64,000 bases of DNA, taken from assembly GCA_905221615.1 (NCBI GenBank), contig CAJNDT010002002.1, positions 844,477 to 908,476 on the forward strand. The letters run 5' to 3'. The translations under genes were made by a program, and so were the position numbers. Each line of letters starts with the position of its first letter. Position 1 is the first letter of the stretch. Origin of the DNA: Symbiodinium sp. CCMP2592. Lineage: Eukaryota; Sar; Dinophyceae; Suessiales; Symbiodiniaceae. The notes under the pieces are model-generated. The model was not told the origin of the DNA. It made no database searches and saw nothing but the letters and a program-made list of their open reading frames with translations. Positions 59,401 to 64,000 of this stretch are shown one piece after another.

Positions 59401-61456
59401 TAGGGTTTATGGGTTTAGGGCCTGGGTTAAGGGCCTCCTGTGTAGGGTCGAAGGGTTTGGAGCAAGGTCGGGTATAAACCTTAGATTTTTGCCATGCACC
59501 CTAAACCCTAAACCCTAAACCGTGGGCATGGGTTCCTGAAAGCTCGAAAAAGGGGCCTTGATGTTTGGGTGCCGAGCTTGCTCTCGGATTTAGCGCGTCT
59601 TTGTCCGGTGATTTGATCGGCCCTATAGGGCTTTCAGGTTTAGGGTTTAGGGTTTAGGGCTTTCAGGAAGATTTTGGTATGGTTTGGTTTCCTAAGCAGG
59701 TGTTTGTGATTTAGGGCTTTGGCGTTTCCCAGAGCCTCCAAAACCCCTTAGTTAAGGAATGTACCTTCAAATCATATTAGGGATCCTATGATAATTTAAG
59801 GGATATTCCTTAATTAAGGGGTTTTGGAGGCTCTGGGTTGGCAGGTTTTGAACCCTAAGCCCCTAACCCCCAACTTCCTTGGAGAGGGTGTGCGGAGATT
59901 CAGTTTGTCATTGGGGCCTTCAGGGCGTCAGACTTCAGCATGGTCATGGTGTTGCCAGAACCTACGGTTTGGGATGGTTGTACACTATAGGTCCGCTGTC
60001 GTAGCCTACTTCTTTACAGGTTCGGGCAATTCCGGTTCACATGAGTTTGTGGTCGTTCAGCTTGGAGGTTTCCGTGGGCCGAAGTGGTTCTGCGTCAGGG
60101 GATTAGGGTTTAGGGTGGTGATCGAGTCTGATATAGCAATCTGTGTGAACCTTGGTGCGAAAACCATAACCTCACACGGAAAATGCTTAAGCAAAAGCAT
60201 AGCCATCATGCTAAGATCTGAGTTTCCACACGTAGCAAAGCATTCTGTCAAACCCCTAAACCAAACCCTAGACCCCACATCGGTGTAGAGCGACAGCTGT
60301 GCGGAAATGTTTCGGCACAGGTTTTCTTCTTGAAAGGCTGGAAAGGGGCTGGGTAGGCTCTGGTGTGCCTTCAAGTCCTGATATCCTCTGAGAGTACATA
60401 CGTAGTTATACGCAGTTGAATCTATCCCGAAACCCTATTCTAAATGTTCAGTCCCCGACATTGCCTTGCCCATCAAAGCCCTCTACAATCCGAATTTTGC
60501 CGGCCTCATAACATCCAATGAATTCCGATAGTCCACCCCCCCAAAGCTTGCAATGCCAACTCTCAAGCCTAATGCTCTAAACATCAAGGTTCGCATGGAA
60601 GCAGTTCACCCCGGAGATGCGGACGAAGGCTGACGCGAAAGGGTTTGGTGTTTTGGGCCAGGGCATATAAAACCTGGCACCAAGGCTACATATCGCCAGG
60701 AACTAAACAATTTCCCTGACACATATAAGATGGTATAACATGGGGAGTAAACCAAACATCGCAACTTCAATTCTGAATATGTAGATATTAAGCACATATT
60801 ACACATGCACAACTACATTGAAACACATGAAAACATTTGCATGAATATAGATATAGATACATGGATAGTCAGACAAATAGATAGCTAGATCTATATTCTA
60901 TGTATGTTAATATACGTACAAATATCATTTATCTGCAATTATTTTGTATTTATCTATGTATGTATATATATACACATGTATATACATATATGTATATTCA
61001 AATATTTTGTTTCTATTTATCTTCTGGCCTTTTGAGTATTTGGACCCTCAGGGAAATGGCTCTCTTTTGCTCCATTTCGTTTGTAGAGGAGCCCTGATCC
61101 CCACCCCCCGGGAAAGGAAGCTAAACTGCGGAAGACGGTAGCTTAAGCCCCGAAGCCCTATAGGCTCTAAACTCCCAGAGGCTAAGCCCCGAAACCCCGC
61201 CTAAAACGCGGAAGACAGGAGCTGAACAGCACCCTAAACCCTACCTGTAGTTTGCATTGTAGCTCCTTTTTGGGGTTACCCTATAGGATCCCTACTATAT
61301 AACTGGTTAAACCAAAAAAAGGAACTACAATGGAGACTACAGGTAAACCCTAAACCCGGAAAAGGAAGCCTAAAACGCGGAAGACAGGAGCTGAACAACG
61401 GGCGCATGGCGATGTTTGCAATCATCGGGCAGATTGTGGCAGAGCTCCAGACCGGG
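38386..61456 (+). CDS. Light-harvesting chlorophyll a/c protein gene (split, with a nested 16.4-kb element)
   Basis: Seven short plus-strand exons, in order, spell a dinoflagellate antenna protein: PLGFFDPLGFSKS; GDSTGFKHLRTA; EIKHGRFAMMAATG; PGFEDVPTGLAALNTT; EGFALLFFLIAGHEAS; KGEPGSFGDPL; ELNNGRMAMFAIIG. Helices 1 and 3 carry the paired E..H/NGR motifs whose Glu, His/Asn and Arg residues bind chlorophyll and hold the helices together; the GFFDPLG start and the G.FGDP loop fit the long dinoflagellate form. It would sit in the thylakoid membrane and pass light energy to the photosystems. Transit-peptide exons and the C-terminal exon after the third helix are not identified. All seven exons are free of stops, so the gene may be functional, provided an intron of about 18 kb is spliced. 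Intron 5 contains the element at 42463-58932. Confidence 0.85.
38441..39237 (+). other. Intron
   Basis: TTTAGGG-like text, a family B palindrome (38580-38679) and a repeat-poor stretch with a minus-strand frame of 93 codons lacking any domain. Confidence 0.6.
38580..38679. mobile_element. MITE-like palindrome, family B
   Basis: CGGTTGATGATATAAATCC at the left, GGATTTATATCATCAAC at the right; TA on the left side. It lies in an intron of the antenna gene. Confidence 0.82.
39238..39290 (+). CDS. Light-harvesting gene, exon 2
   Basis: Acceptor TCAACAG|G, donor GTGTTT. Reads LMTFPGDSTGFKHLRTA; GDxxGFKxLRxAE is the run directly before helix 1. A 149-codon minus-strand frame overlaps it and is considered a shadow. 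Confidence 0.75.
39658..39728 (+). CDS. Light-harvesting gene, exon 3 (helix 1)
   Basis: Acceptor TTTCTCAG|G; reads EIKHGRFAMMAATGSLFAHF then VKL. This is helix 1 with the chlorophyll-binding Glu, the His and the Arg partner of helix 3. The donor is unclear (GC or a cryptic site near 39725-39731). Confidence 0.85.
39747..39878. mobile_element. MITE-like palindrome, family L
   Basis: ACTTAAGGGATATATTCC at the left and CATTGAGGGATCTTAAAGT at the right, with nested AAGGAACATATCCC arms. It starts about 20 bp after the exon. Confidence 0.6.
40068..40151. mobile_element. MITE-like palindrome, family C
   Basis: AAGGTCCAAGTACTCCTTA at the left, AAGGACTACTTGGACCCTT at the right. Confidence 0.78.
40219..40273 (+). 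CDS. Light-harvesting gene, exon 4
   Basis: Acceptor TCTGAAG|G; reads LPGFEDVPTGLAALNTTK. The loop between helices 1 and 2 in this family is PGFxxVPxGLxAxxT. The likely donor is GC after ACCAAG (40274). Confidence 0.75.
40274..41063 (+). other. Intron
   Basis: TTTAGGG blocks (40306-40332, 40520-40545) then CCCTAAA text (40910-41030). The middle (40640-40900) is repeat-poor with an 88-codon minus frame of no known type. Confidence 0.55.
41064..41117 (+). CDS. Light-harvesting gene, exon 5 (helix 2)
   Basis: Acceptor ACGTCAG|G and donor GTTTAGGG. Exactly 18 codons: GAEGFALLFFLIAGHEAS, a hydrophobic helix ending in E as in family helix 2 (GxxALLxxAGxLE). The intron that follows starts with two telomere units and holds the 16.4-kb element. 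Confidence 0.75.
41952..42049. mobile_element. MITE-like palindrome, family B
   Basis: CGGTTGATGATGTAAATCC at the left, GGATTTATATCATCACCC at the right; an orphan arm (GATTTATATGATCAACCG) follows at 42131. Confidence 0.78.
42219..42318. mobile_element. MITE-like palindrome, family F
   Basis: GGGTCCATGTACTCATATAG at the left, TATTTGGGTACATGGACCCT at the right. Confidence 0.83.
42366..42454. mobile_element. Palindrome related to family F
   Basis: GAGGGTCCAAGTCGCC at the left and ACTACTTGGGTACATGGACC at the right. It ends about 8 bp before the left end of the 16.4-kb element. Confidence 0.65.
42463..42498 (+). repeat. Left terminal inverted repeat of the 16.4-kb element
   Basis: TACCTAGGGTCACCAATGTA then GTTCCTTTTTTTGGTT. 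Thirty of 36 bases match the complement of 58897-58932. Confidence 0.7.
42517..44269 (-). CDS. Gene F: dinoflagellate multicopy-family protein with CPWC motif
   Basis: The main exon begins after an AG at about 44270-44271 (first residues KDKDATAAAAQANHLATTML) and runs about 582 codons to a stop at 42517, only 19 bases inside the left TIR. Landmarks: PCHIHIDEGTGVRKTAVLHV; FYPIFITLDGDLP; SEPGAMCPWCQADDM; KDLFHLCHLGIVRTFV; NPAIFATQMAEDYVGRTSVI followed by SRTTNQL. As far as I recall, Symbiodinium genomes encode many proteins with this sequence (D.FH....GIG..F, ..QMDEDFVGR.SRLSRR) and no assigned function. A CxxC and several conserved acids (HIDEG, TLDGD, AEDYVG) would suit a zinc-binding nuclease or transposase, but that is speculation. 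Upstream exons probably exist; 44588-44637 (AAAINDVLKTYVELL) is a candidate. Confidence 0.78.
44270..45120 (-). other. 5' region of gene F and spacer to gene E
   Basis: CA/CCCACA-rich low-complexity sequence (44400-44580; frames across it are artefacts), one candidate exon near 44588-44637, and otherwise unremarkable sequence. Confidence 0.5.
45121..46809 (-). CDS. Gene E: multi-exon dinoflagellate family protein
   Basis: Recognisable minus-strand exons: 46809 to about 46682 (APEAWNFLYRMCNKSKQEVD then QWEQGRFMYQLLCAFLQ); 46513 to about 46385 (YQAKLEALVKLRQLTKEWR and YEWLTKQDMIDRKWP); about 46317-46180 (RYCTAKKLHKKCLYTGELKF); about 46025-45760 (YEILLGYMNEDFDLGAGDCF, DSKAEKKKKVTGLPDIERNE, KYKKSLLNKRGLLKDAKTRL); about 45500-45430 (GDINTLYTSLCNIEL); and 45290-45121 (FQNQLNALKLLVLQELNRYY, stop at 45121). 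The order 'short conserved helix pair, W..R.G..GWLT..DM, then a Lys/Glu coiled coil' resembles a large uncharacterised protein family in Symbiodinium. Exon edges are estimated; function unknown. It may be one transcript with gene D upstream. Confidence 0.62.
46810..47065. other. Spacer between genes D and E with (CA)n
   Basis: Includes a pure CA run near 46997-47021. No feature beyond this. Confidence 0.6.
47066..49317 (-). CDS. Gene D: glutamine-rich coiled-coil protein
   Basis: Exon 1 could start at Met 49317 (MAGNRVLQLQKQPAHPVPAV) and end near 49241. Exon 2 (about 49089-48972) is acidic (KEELYEDDPELSPTTEQML). Exon 3 (48711-47066, about 548 codons) holds a long Gln/Glu/Ala coiled coil (QEQVRLAEESLKQQQLQEQW), a short KRINPLTGEELVSKQMPIPR box, a Pro-rich segment, a polyQ run of 12 at about 47606-47641 on the plus strand, and an acidic tail with stop at 47066. 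Polar, disordered and probably nuclear or RNP-associated, but nothing in it is diagnostic. The CAG/CTG tract could be length-variable. Confidence 0.62.
49090..49240 (-). repeat. (CA)n tract in gene D intron
   Basis: CACACA runs at about 49105-49117 and 49199-49242. Confidence 0.8.
49640..50310. repeat. ~140-165-bp tandem repeat, five units
   Basis: Units start with GCTAGTTAGCGGGAGGCAGG (49649, 49692, 49832, 49997, 50148) and carry AGCACGCTTAAAATA, TTGCTCATTCATGCAGCAG and ACCCACAACAC. The first unit is truncated. Interior units also share AGAAGGCCATTAAGCGGGAA. Confidence 0.88.
50578..50790. repeat. Dispersed TGGTTTTCC motif cluster
   Basis: At least seven copies of (A/T)TGGTTTTCC or TGGTTTCCC at irregular 20-45-bp spacing. 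GGTTTTTGGTTTTC also occurs in each 165-bp unit at 49640-50310. Confidence 0.7.
51307..53620 (-). CDS. Gene C: methyltransferase-like dinoflagellate family protein
   Basis: Minus-strand exons: about 53600-53390 (AHDFWANSSAWYPSAVQGTC); about 53160-53060 (DNMLMRERAWSLGQLILRM); 52843 to about 52700 (RVVEMFAGHANLTYALRKLN then VVNMDLSYGG); 52579-52417 (RMEPAGLLLLAPVCSSFSDM, PLGNMHHDFVVNGNLLAHR, donor ACAG|GT); 52229 to about 51885 (ALGHVFLLEQPASAKIRFLP, SIFMCAYGKENVKPTMIWSN); about 51772-51672 (RKVDSTGTKRFTGVQKKLKQ, donor GAG|GTAATG); a middle exon; and 51483 or less to 51307 (YTKDTEPTVVAMLAAFKDSD). VVEMFAGHANLT...MDLSYGG resembles motif I of SAM-dependent methyltransferases (FAGxGxxxxA...D), and LLAPVCSSF is where DNA cytosine-5 methyltransferases carry the PC loop, but the PCQ catalytic motif is not evident. 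Symbiodinium has many such proteins as I recall them. Real activity unknown. Confidence 0.68.
52270..52326. repeat. (AG)n tract in gene C intron
   Basis: About 55 bp of GAGA units between the two middle exons. Confidence 0.85.
53946..55943 (-). CDS. Gene B: Lys/Pro-rich protein with a conserved C-terminal segment
   Basis: Exon 1 starts at an AG|G acceptor (55943) and reads SDATTLQLGDHLDRDNDELQ, then about 340 codons of low-complexity Pro/Ser/Lys/Gly (RIMKRPAAKGAVGRGKGAAG; AKGKAKAKAKPVQPEQ; KGGEEGGEEGGEE). Exon 2 (54348 to about 54194): LIENTEYYRLEVYWKGSAPK VGIRNRATGK is written here in two parts. Exon 3 (54071-53946): AWFLENHGEDNWQATATFAQ QAMGRLLDEFD and a stop at 53948-53946. The basic linker is histone-tail-like and suggests nucleic-acid binding. 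The last exon resembles a segment (LFEAW...NW..) of large multicopy Symbiodinium proteins as I recall them. The first intron contains the CAG/CAA block at 54490-54815. Confidence 0.6.
54490..54815. repeat. (CAG)n/(CAA)n microsatellite block
   Basis: A 325-bp imperfect CAG, CAA and CAC trinucleotide block in the first intron of gene B. Open frames through it (poly-Gln, poly-Thr, poly-Leu) are repeat artefacts. Confidence 0.9.
56088..58600 (-). CDS. Gene A: multi-exon protein, first in the element
   Basis: Exons read from the minus strand: about 58600-58460 (WPDPSYAPSAWALKCQSVK, TRCGKCGMALHAV); 58358-58229 (MAAIADPMAAPMVALTEAES, KALAYDVIEDSSVMPVAMY, donor GTAATC); 58174-58052 (DMKKDEEVKARTENTKHFLL); 57941-57814 (ILLRHFVPRAVEHEQLGTVP, RPILFYVLEEWGEARMNL); 57654 to about 57571 (VDMPQSRVKDEARSIKTILT); about 57455-57390; 57318 to about 56820 (DAEVVVAAQELVRQHENNPQ, long acidic stretch EVLEDEEPEEMFELDEELRE); about 56719-56593 (Lys-rich coil ALKKKLADVVASQKQKKAEL); 56350-56268; and 56201-56088 (QLEMSLLNQEAQQEDLHLLL, stop 56090-56088). 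The CGKC pair and acidic region hint at a nuclear protein. Family not recognised. Exon limits come from splice consensus plus open frames. Confidence 0.58.
58601..58896. other. 5' flank of gene A inside the right TIR
   Basis: Low-repeat sequence between the first exon seen and the right terminal repeat. A promoter would be expected here, but no recognised dinoflagellate promoter signal (such as TTTT boxes) is convincing. Confidence 0.4.
58897..58932 (-). repeat. Right terminal inverted repeat of the 16.4-kb element
   Basis: AACCAACAAAAAGAACTACT then TTGGAGCCTCTAGGTA. It is the complement of the left end with six mismatches; the outer TA is kept. Confidence 0.7.
58933..59187 (+). other. Intron 5, right part
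   Basis: Telomere-like CCCTAAA text resumes abruptly at about 58990 and runs to the acceptor of exon 6. Confidence 0.65.
59188..59256 (+). CDS. Light-harvesting gene, exon 6
   Basis: Acceptor GAGCCAG|G; reads AVTWKPQKGEPGSFGDPLLA then GTL. KEPGxFGDPL is the stromal/lumenal loop between helices 2 and 3 in dinoflagellate antenna proteins. The donor is not certain (TTTGTGGGTTT). Confidence 0.78.
59731..59835. mobile_element. MITE-like palindrome, family L variant
   Basis: AGAGCCTCCAAAACCCCTTA and TAAGGGGTTTTGGAGGCTCT are perfect 20-bp complements; AAGGAAT/ATTCCTT arms continue inside. Confidence 0.88.
61201..61226 (+). repeat. Partial copy of the exon 7 boundary
   Basis: AAACGCGGAAGACAGGAGCT then GAACA repeats the acceptor and first codons of exon 7 (61373-61397). 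Confidence 0.75.
61244..61343. mobile_element. MITE-like palindrome, family K
   Basis: CCTGTAGTTTGCATTGTAGC at the left, ACAATGGAGACTACAGG at the right; TA on both sides. It sits between the two copies of the exon 7 boundary. Confidence 0.87.
61388..61456 (+). CDS. Light-harvesting gene, exon 7 (helix 3)
   Basis: Acceptor GAAGACAG|G; reads ELNNGRMAMFAIIGQIVAEL then QTG. This is helix 3 with the chlorophyll-binding Glu and Asn and the Arg that pairs with helix 1. If the exon extends upstream in frame it would add KRGRQ. The donor is likely GT within GGGTGC. The family usually continues TGKDA..., which was not found downstream. Confidence 0.87.
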
Positions 61457-61891
61457 TGCTTTTGCCAAAGTGGATGGGTTTTCCTATAAGGGATAGGTCG
61501 GATAGGTTCCTTTGAGGGCTATAATCATAGTGGATCTATAATCATAGTTTAGGGTTATCGGACAGATAGAAAGGTTTCTTCGGGTCCGTTTAAGTGTTCC
61601 TTGCATGGGCTCCTTGGAGGGGTTCCATTGAAGGGTTTGTTTAGACGGCTCCCTTCAGGTGCTCCCTTAAGGCTTCATCTAGGGGACACGGATCTTTAAT
61701 GGCTCAGAGTTCGGGCGCTAGGGTTTGAGGGTTCGCTAAGTCGAGAAAGGACACTAAGGACACTTTATGGTTTTGGTGGGGTTTTGGTTTTGTCGGATGT
61801 AGCCGGGTCCTGAAGCTTGCCGGTTTAGCACCGGGCCCCCTCCGGGCTTGTGTTCTAAGGTGTGACGGGGATATTTTGGTTCGAGTCTTGC

Positions 61892-61998
61892 CTAGGATGC
61901 CCAGTAGTGCCCTTATTCCATTTTTGAAGCCCTGGGCTCCTTATAAAATTACCCAAACCAAAAAGGGAGCCCTTCTTATCTAGGTTACTGGGCATCCT
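61892..61998. mobile_element. Palindromic element, family E (subtype GATGCCCAGTA)
   Basis: CTAGGATGCCCAGTAGTGCC at the left, TAGGTTACTGGGCATCCT at the right. Confidence 0.78.
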
Positions 61999-62392
61999 GT
62001 TTTTTTCTCCAACTCGAATGATGTAAGGCTTGAGGAGGGGCCTTGGGTTTCCCGAAGGGTGTCGCGTCCTAGGAACCCGATGAAGAAGCCCCTGGCTGTA
62101 GGTCGGTTCTGCAAGTTTGATTCTCTTTCGTCCATGACTGTGGGTAGATGGCAACCCCTATAAACACTGCAACTTCACGCCTATGCCGTAAGAAGACACT
62201 GACAGAACACACACGCGACACGGTACAGTGCAATCTTCCACCAATTTCCTGAATCAAAGGGCAGCAACACTTGCAAAGGCAGTCTCCACCACGGAGCTTC
62301 AAGCGGAAAGCTCTACACTTGCAAAATATTCAACTGTGCAACATCTGAATTTTCAACCGCCTTACTCCCTAAACTGCCACTACGAGACCCTA

Positions 62393-62492
62393 CCAATAGT
62401 CTCCATTGTAGTTCCTTTCTGGGGTTGCCTTATAGGATCCTAATTATATCTTTGGTTAACCCAAAATAAGGAACTACAATGGAGACTACAGG
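62393..62492. mobile_element. MITE-like palindrome, family K
   Basis: CCAATAGTCTCCATTGTAGT at the left, ACAATGGAGACTACAGG at the right; TA on both sides. Confidence 0.87.
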
Positions 62493-62599
62493 TAGCTAAA
62501 CCCCAAGCCATCTCACACCAAACCCGAAGCCCTAAAAGTCCCGAAACTTCAAACCCCGGAACCCGAAAAGCACCTTTCAAATGCAGGAACCTTAAGGAT

Positions 62600-62670
62600 A
62601 ACCCCCAAAGTATGTAGAATAATGGCCTTTTATAGGTATTGGGCCATTATTTTACTTACTTTGGGGGGTT
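62600..62670. mobile_element. Small palindrome, family R
   Basis: ACCCCCAAAGTATGTAGAAT and ATTTTACTTACTTTGGGGGG with AATGGCC/GGCCATT inside. Confidence 0.7.
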
Positions 62671-64000
62671 TAGGTAAAGATAACCCCAGCACGTACCCCT
62701 AAAACACCCTAAATCTACAAACAAAACCTGCCAATATAGACCCTACACATCCGTATACCCTAAACCCTAAACATCCCTAAACCCTAACCCAAGGAAGGGA
62801 CCCGTCGAGCAGTTTGCCGGCTGAGCCGGCATCTTTTGAGCTCGCTCTCTTTTAAACGGAGTAGGATATGGGGGTATAGGGGCCTGACTAATTACAAATT
62901 CTAATTATTATTGTCCCTATTTGTTTGGGGGTTCGGCTTTTGGGGTGTTTAGGGTTTTAGGACGCTTGCCGTTTAGAGTTTTGGGGTGAAGGCCCGTTTA
63001 AACGCAGTCGGATCTGGGGGTTTGGCCATTAGGGTGTTTATAGGGCTTATCCAGAGTTTTAAGGTTAGGTTTTACGGGTTCGGATTTTGGGATGTTTAGG
63101 GTGTTCAGGGTTTTTAGGACTTTGCCGTTTAGGGTTGTGCGTTAAGGCCCCTTAAGCCCTCGAGACAAACCCTGTGTCTAACTCTCCGAATCTTAAGCCC
63201 CTTCTCGTACTATTGCTGTCAGAAAAATGAGCAATAGTCGCCTCTTTTAGTCCCTACATAGTTAGTCTATTCCATTTCTTAAGGCCTCAAGCTCTAGTTT
63301 TGCTTTTCACTTGAGGGCTTGGAGTTCAAGTTGAGGCTTGTGGGTTCAACCAGTTTTAAAGTTGCAGACTTTGGGTCAGCACTCGGTGTCATGTGCAAGC
63401 CCGACACTACACTACCCTGCATCCTACTCGTCCGCAGCTGGCTTCTGAAGTTCTCGTACCGAGGATTTGCCAGCAAAACTGCGATCGCCGTGACGTTGCT
63501 TCGAGTTTAGGTTTCTACAAAGGTGCCCGTAATTCGGGTATTTGTAGGGGTTCTACAGGCGTTTTATACAGGATGAAGCTTCTGTAACGGCTTCTGGGTT
63601 CCGGTTCCTTGATGATGGTTCGGGGCCTTGATAGCCCTGAACCCCAAATCCTCGACCCTGTAAACCCCTAGCGTGAGAGGTCGAGCCAGGAATAACATTA
63701 ACGCTCTTCGCTACAGCTTAGCGATGCGGGCTGTTGCCTTAGGCTCCGCAGTGCTCGGTTTAGAATCCAGGGCTTTGGGTTCAGGGTTTGTCTGTCATTT
63801 CCGCAAGCTCCATCTTGCTATGTATTTTTCGTGTGTTGCGGTGGTTTTTGGCTTAATCTGGACGAGGACATGCGGAAAAGGTTGGCTGCGCTGGTACAAG
63901 TAGGGGCAGCCCAAGGTTCAAGGTCAAAGGCATTGGGTTTCGGGCCGTAGGTTATAGGAGTTAATTATTTAGGGTTTAGGGTTCAGGGCAGTGTTTAGGG

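Larger units (their letters stand above)
59257..61387 (+). other. Intron 6
   Basis: TTTAGGG text to 59720, family L palindrome, then a repeat-poor central part (59850-60880) with a 154-codon plus frame of no recognised type, an AT-rich tract (60840-61020), three decaying copies of the exon 7 boundary (61112-61140, 61201-61226, 61366-61395) and a family K palindrome. Confidence 0.55.
61457..64000. other. Downstream spacer/intron
   Basis: Palindromes at 61892, 62393 and 62600, TTTAGGG-like text (62930-63140) and a repeat-poor patch at 63290-63510 where a plus frame (SWLLKFSYRGFASKTAIAV) follows an acceptor-like TCCGCAG. The C-terminal exon of the antenna gene may lie here but could not be picked out. 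Confidence 0.45.

Overview
The window looks like nuclear DNA of a photosynthetic dinoflagellate (Symbiodinium or a relative). The evidence is: innumerable interstitial TTTAGGG/CCCTAAA units of the dinoflagellate/plant telomere type; scattered short exons that spell, in the right order, a dinoflagellate light-harvesting (chlorophyll a/c) protein; acceptors that are mostly AG|G with occasional GC donors; one-directional gene arrays; and protein families that, as far as I recall, are multicopy in Symbiodinium. All family names come from reading motifs by eye; no database search was possible.

Layout. (1) 1-24.3 kb and 26.4-42.4 kb: very long introns and spacers made of degenerate telomere-like repeats and dozens of ~80-120 bp palindromic MITE-like elements, most flanked by TA. 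Tiny plus-strand exons sit inside: potassium-channel pieces (about 9.2, 10.0, 14.5, 17.2, 18.0, 28.1, 28.7 and 30.0 kb) and an ankyrin-repeat gene (20.3-21.0 kb) with a 34-nt intron made largely of telomere repeats. A 5'-truncated LINE lies at 15.7-16.4 kb, flanked by a 12-bp target duplication. (2) 24.6-26.2 kb: an intron-containing ISXO2/Merlin-like DDE transposase gene. (3) 36.46-38.38 kb: a 92-bp satellite of about 21 units, ending six bases before an exon. (4) 38.39-61.46 kb: a split light-harvesting gene with seven recognisable exons. (5) 42,463-58,932: inside its fifth intron, a 16.4-kb block of completely different composition (no telomere units, no MITEs; CAG and CA repeats) bounded by a 36-bp imperfect terminal inverted repeat (30/36) ending in TA. 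It carries at least six minus-strand genes.

The nested block is the best candidate for an undescribed system. Its ends resemble the ends of small palindromic elements elsewhere in the window, so it may be a giant TIR transposon, or a MITE-flanked composite unit, with the small palindromes as non-autonomous relatives. Its cargo comprises a 582-residue multicopy-family protein that stops 19 bases inside the left end, a protein with a methyltransferase-like FAG motif, a glutamine-rich protein, a Lys/Pro-rich protein and two further multi-exon genes.

A second theme is intron birth. One intron is flanked by a 15-nt direct repeat spanning both splice sites, two exon starts have decayed copies just upstream, and several introns begin with GTTTAGGG. 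No tRNA, rRNA, CRISPR, prokaryotic operon, promoter or terminator signal was found.
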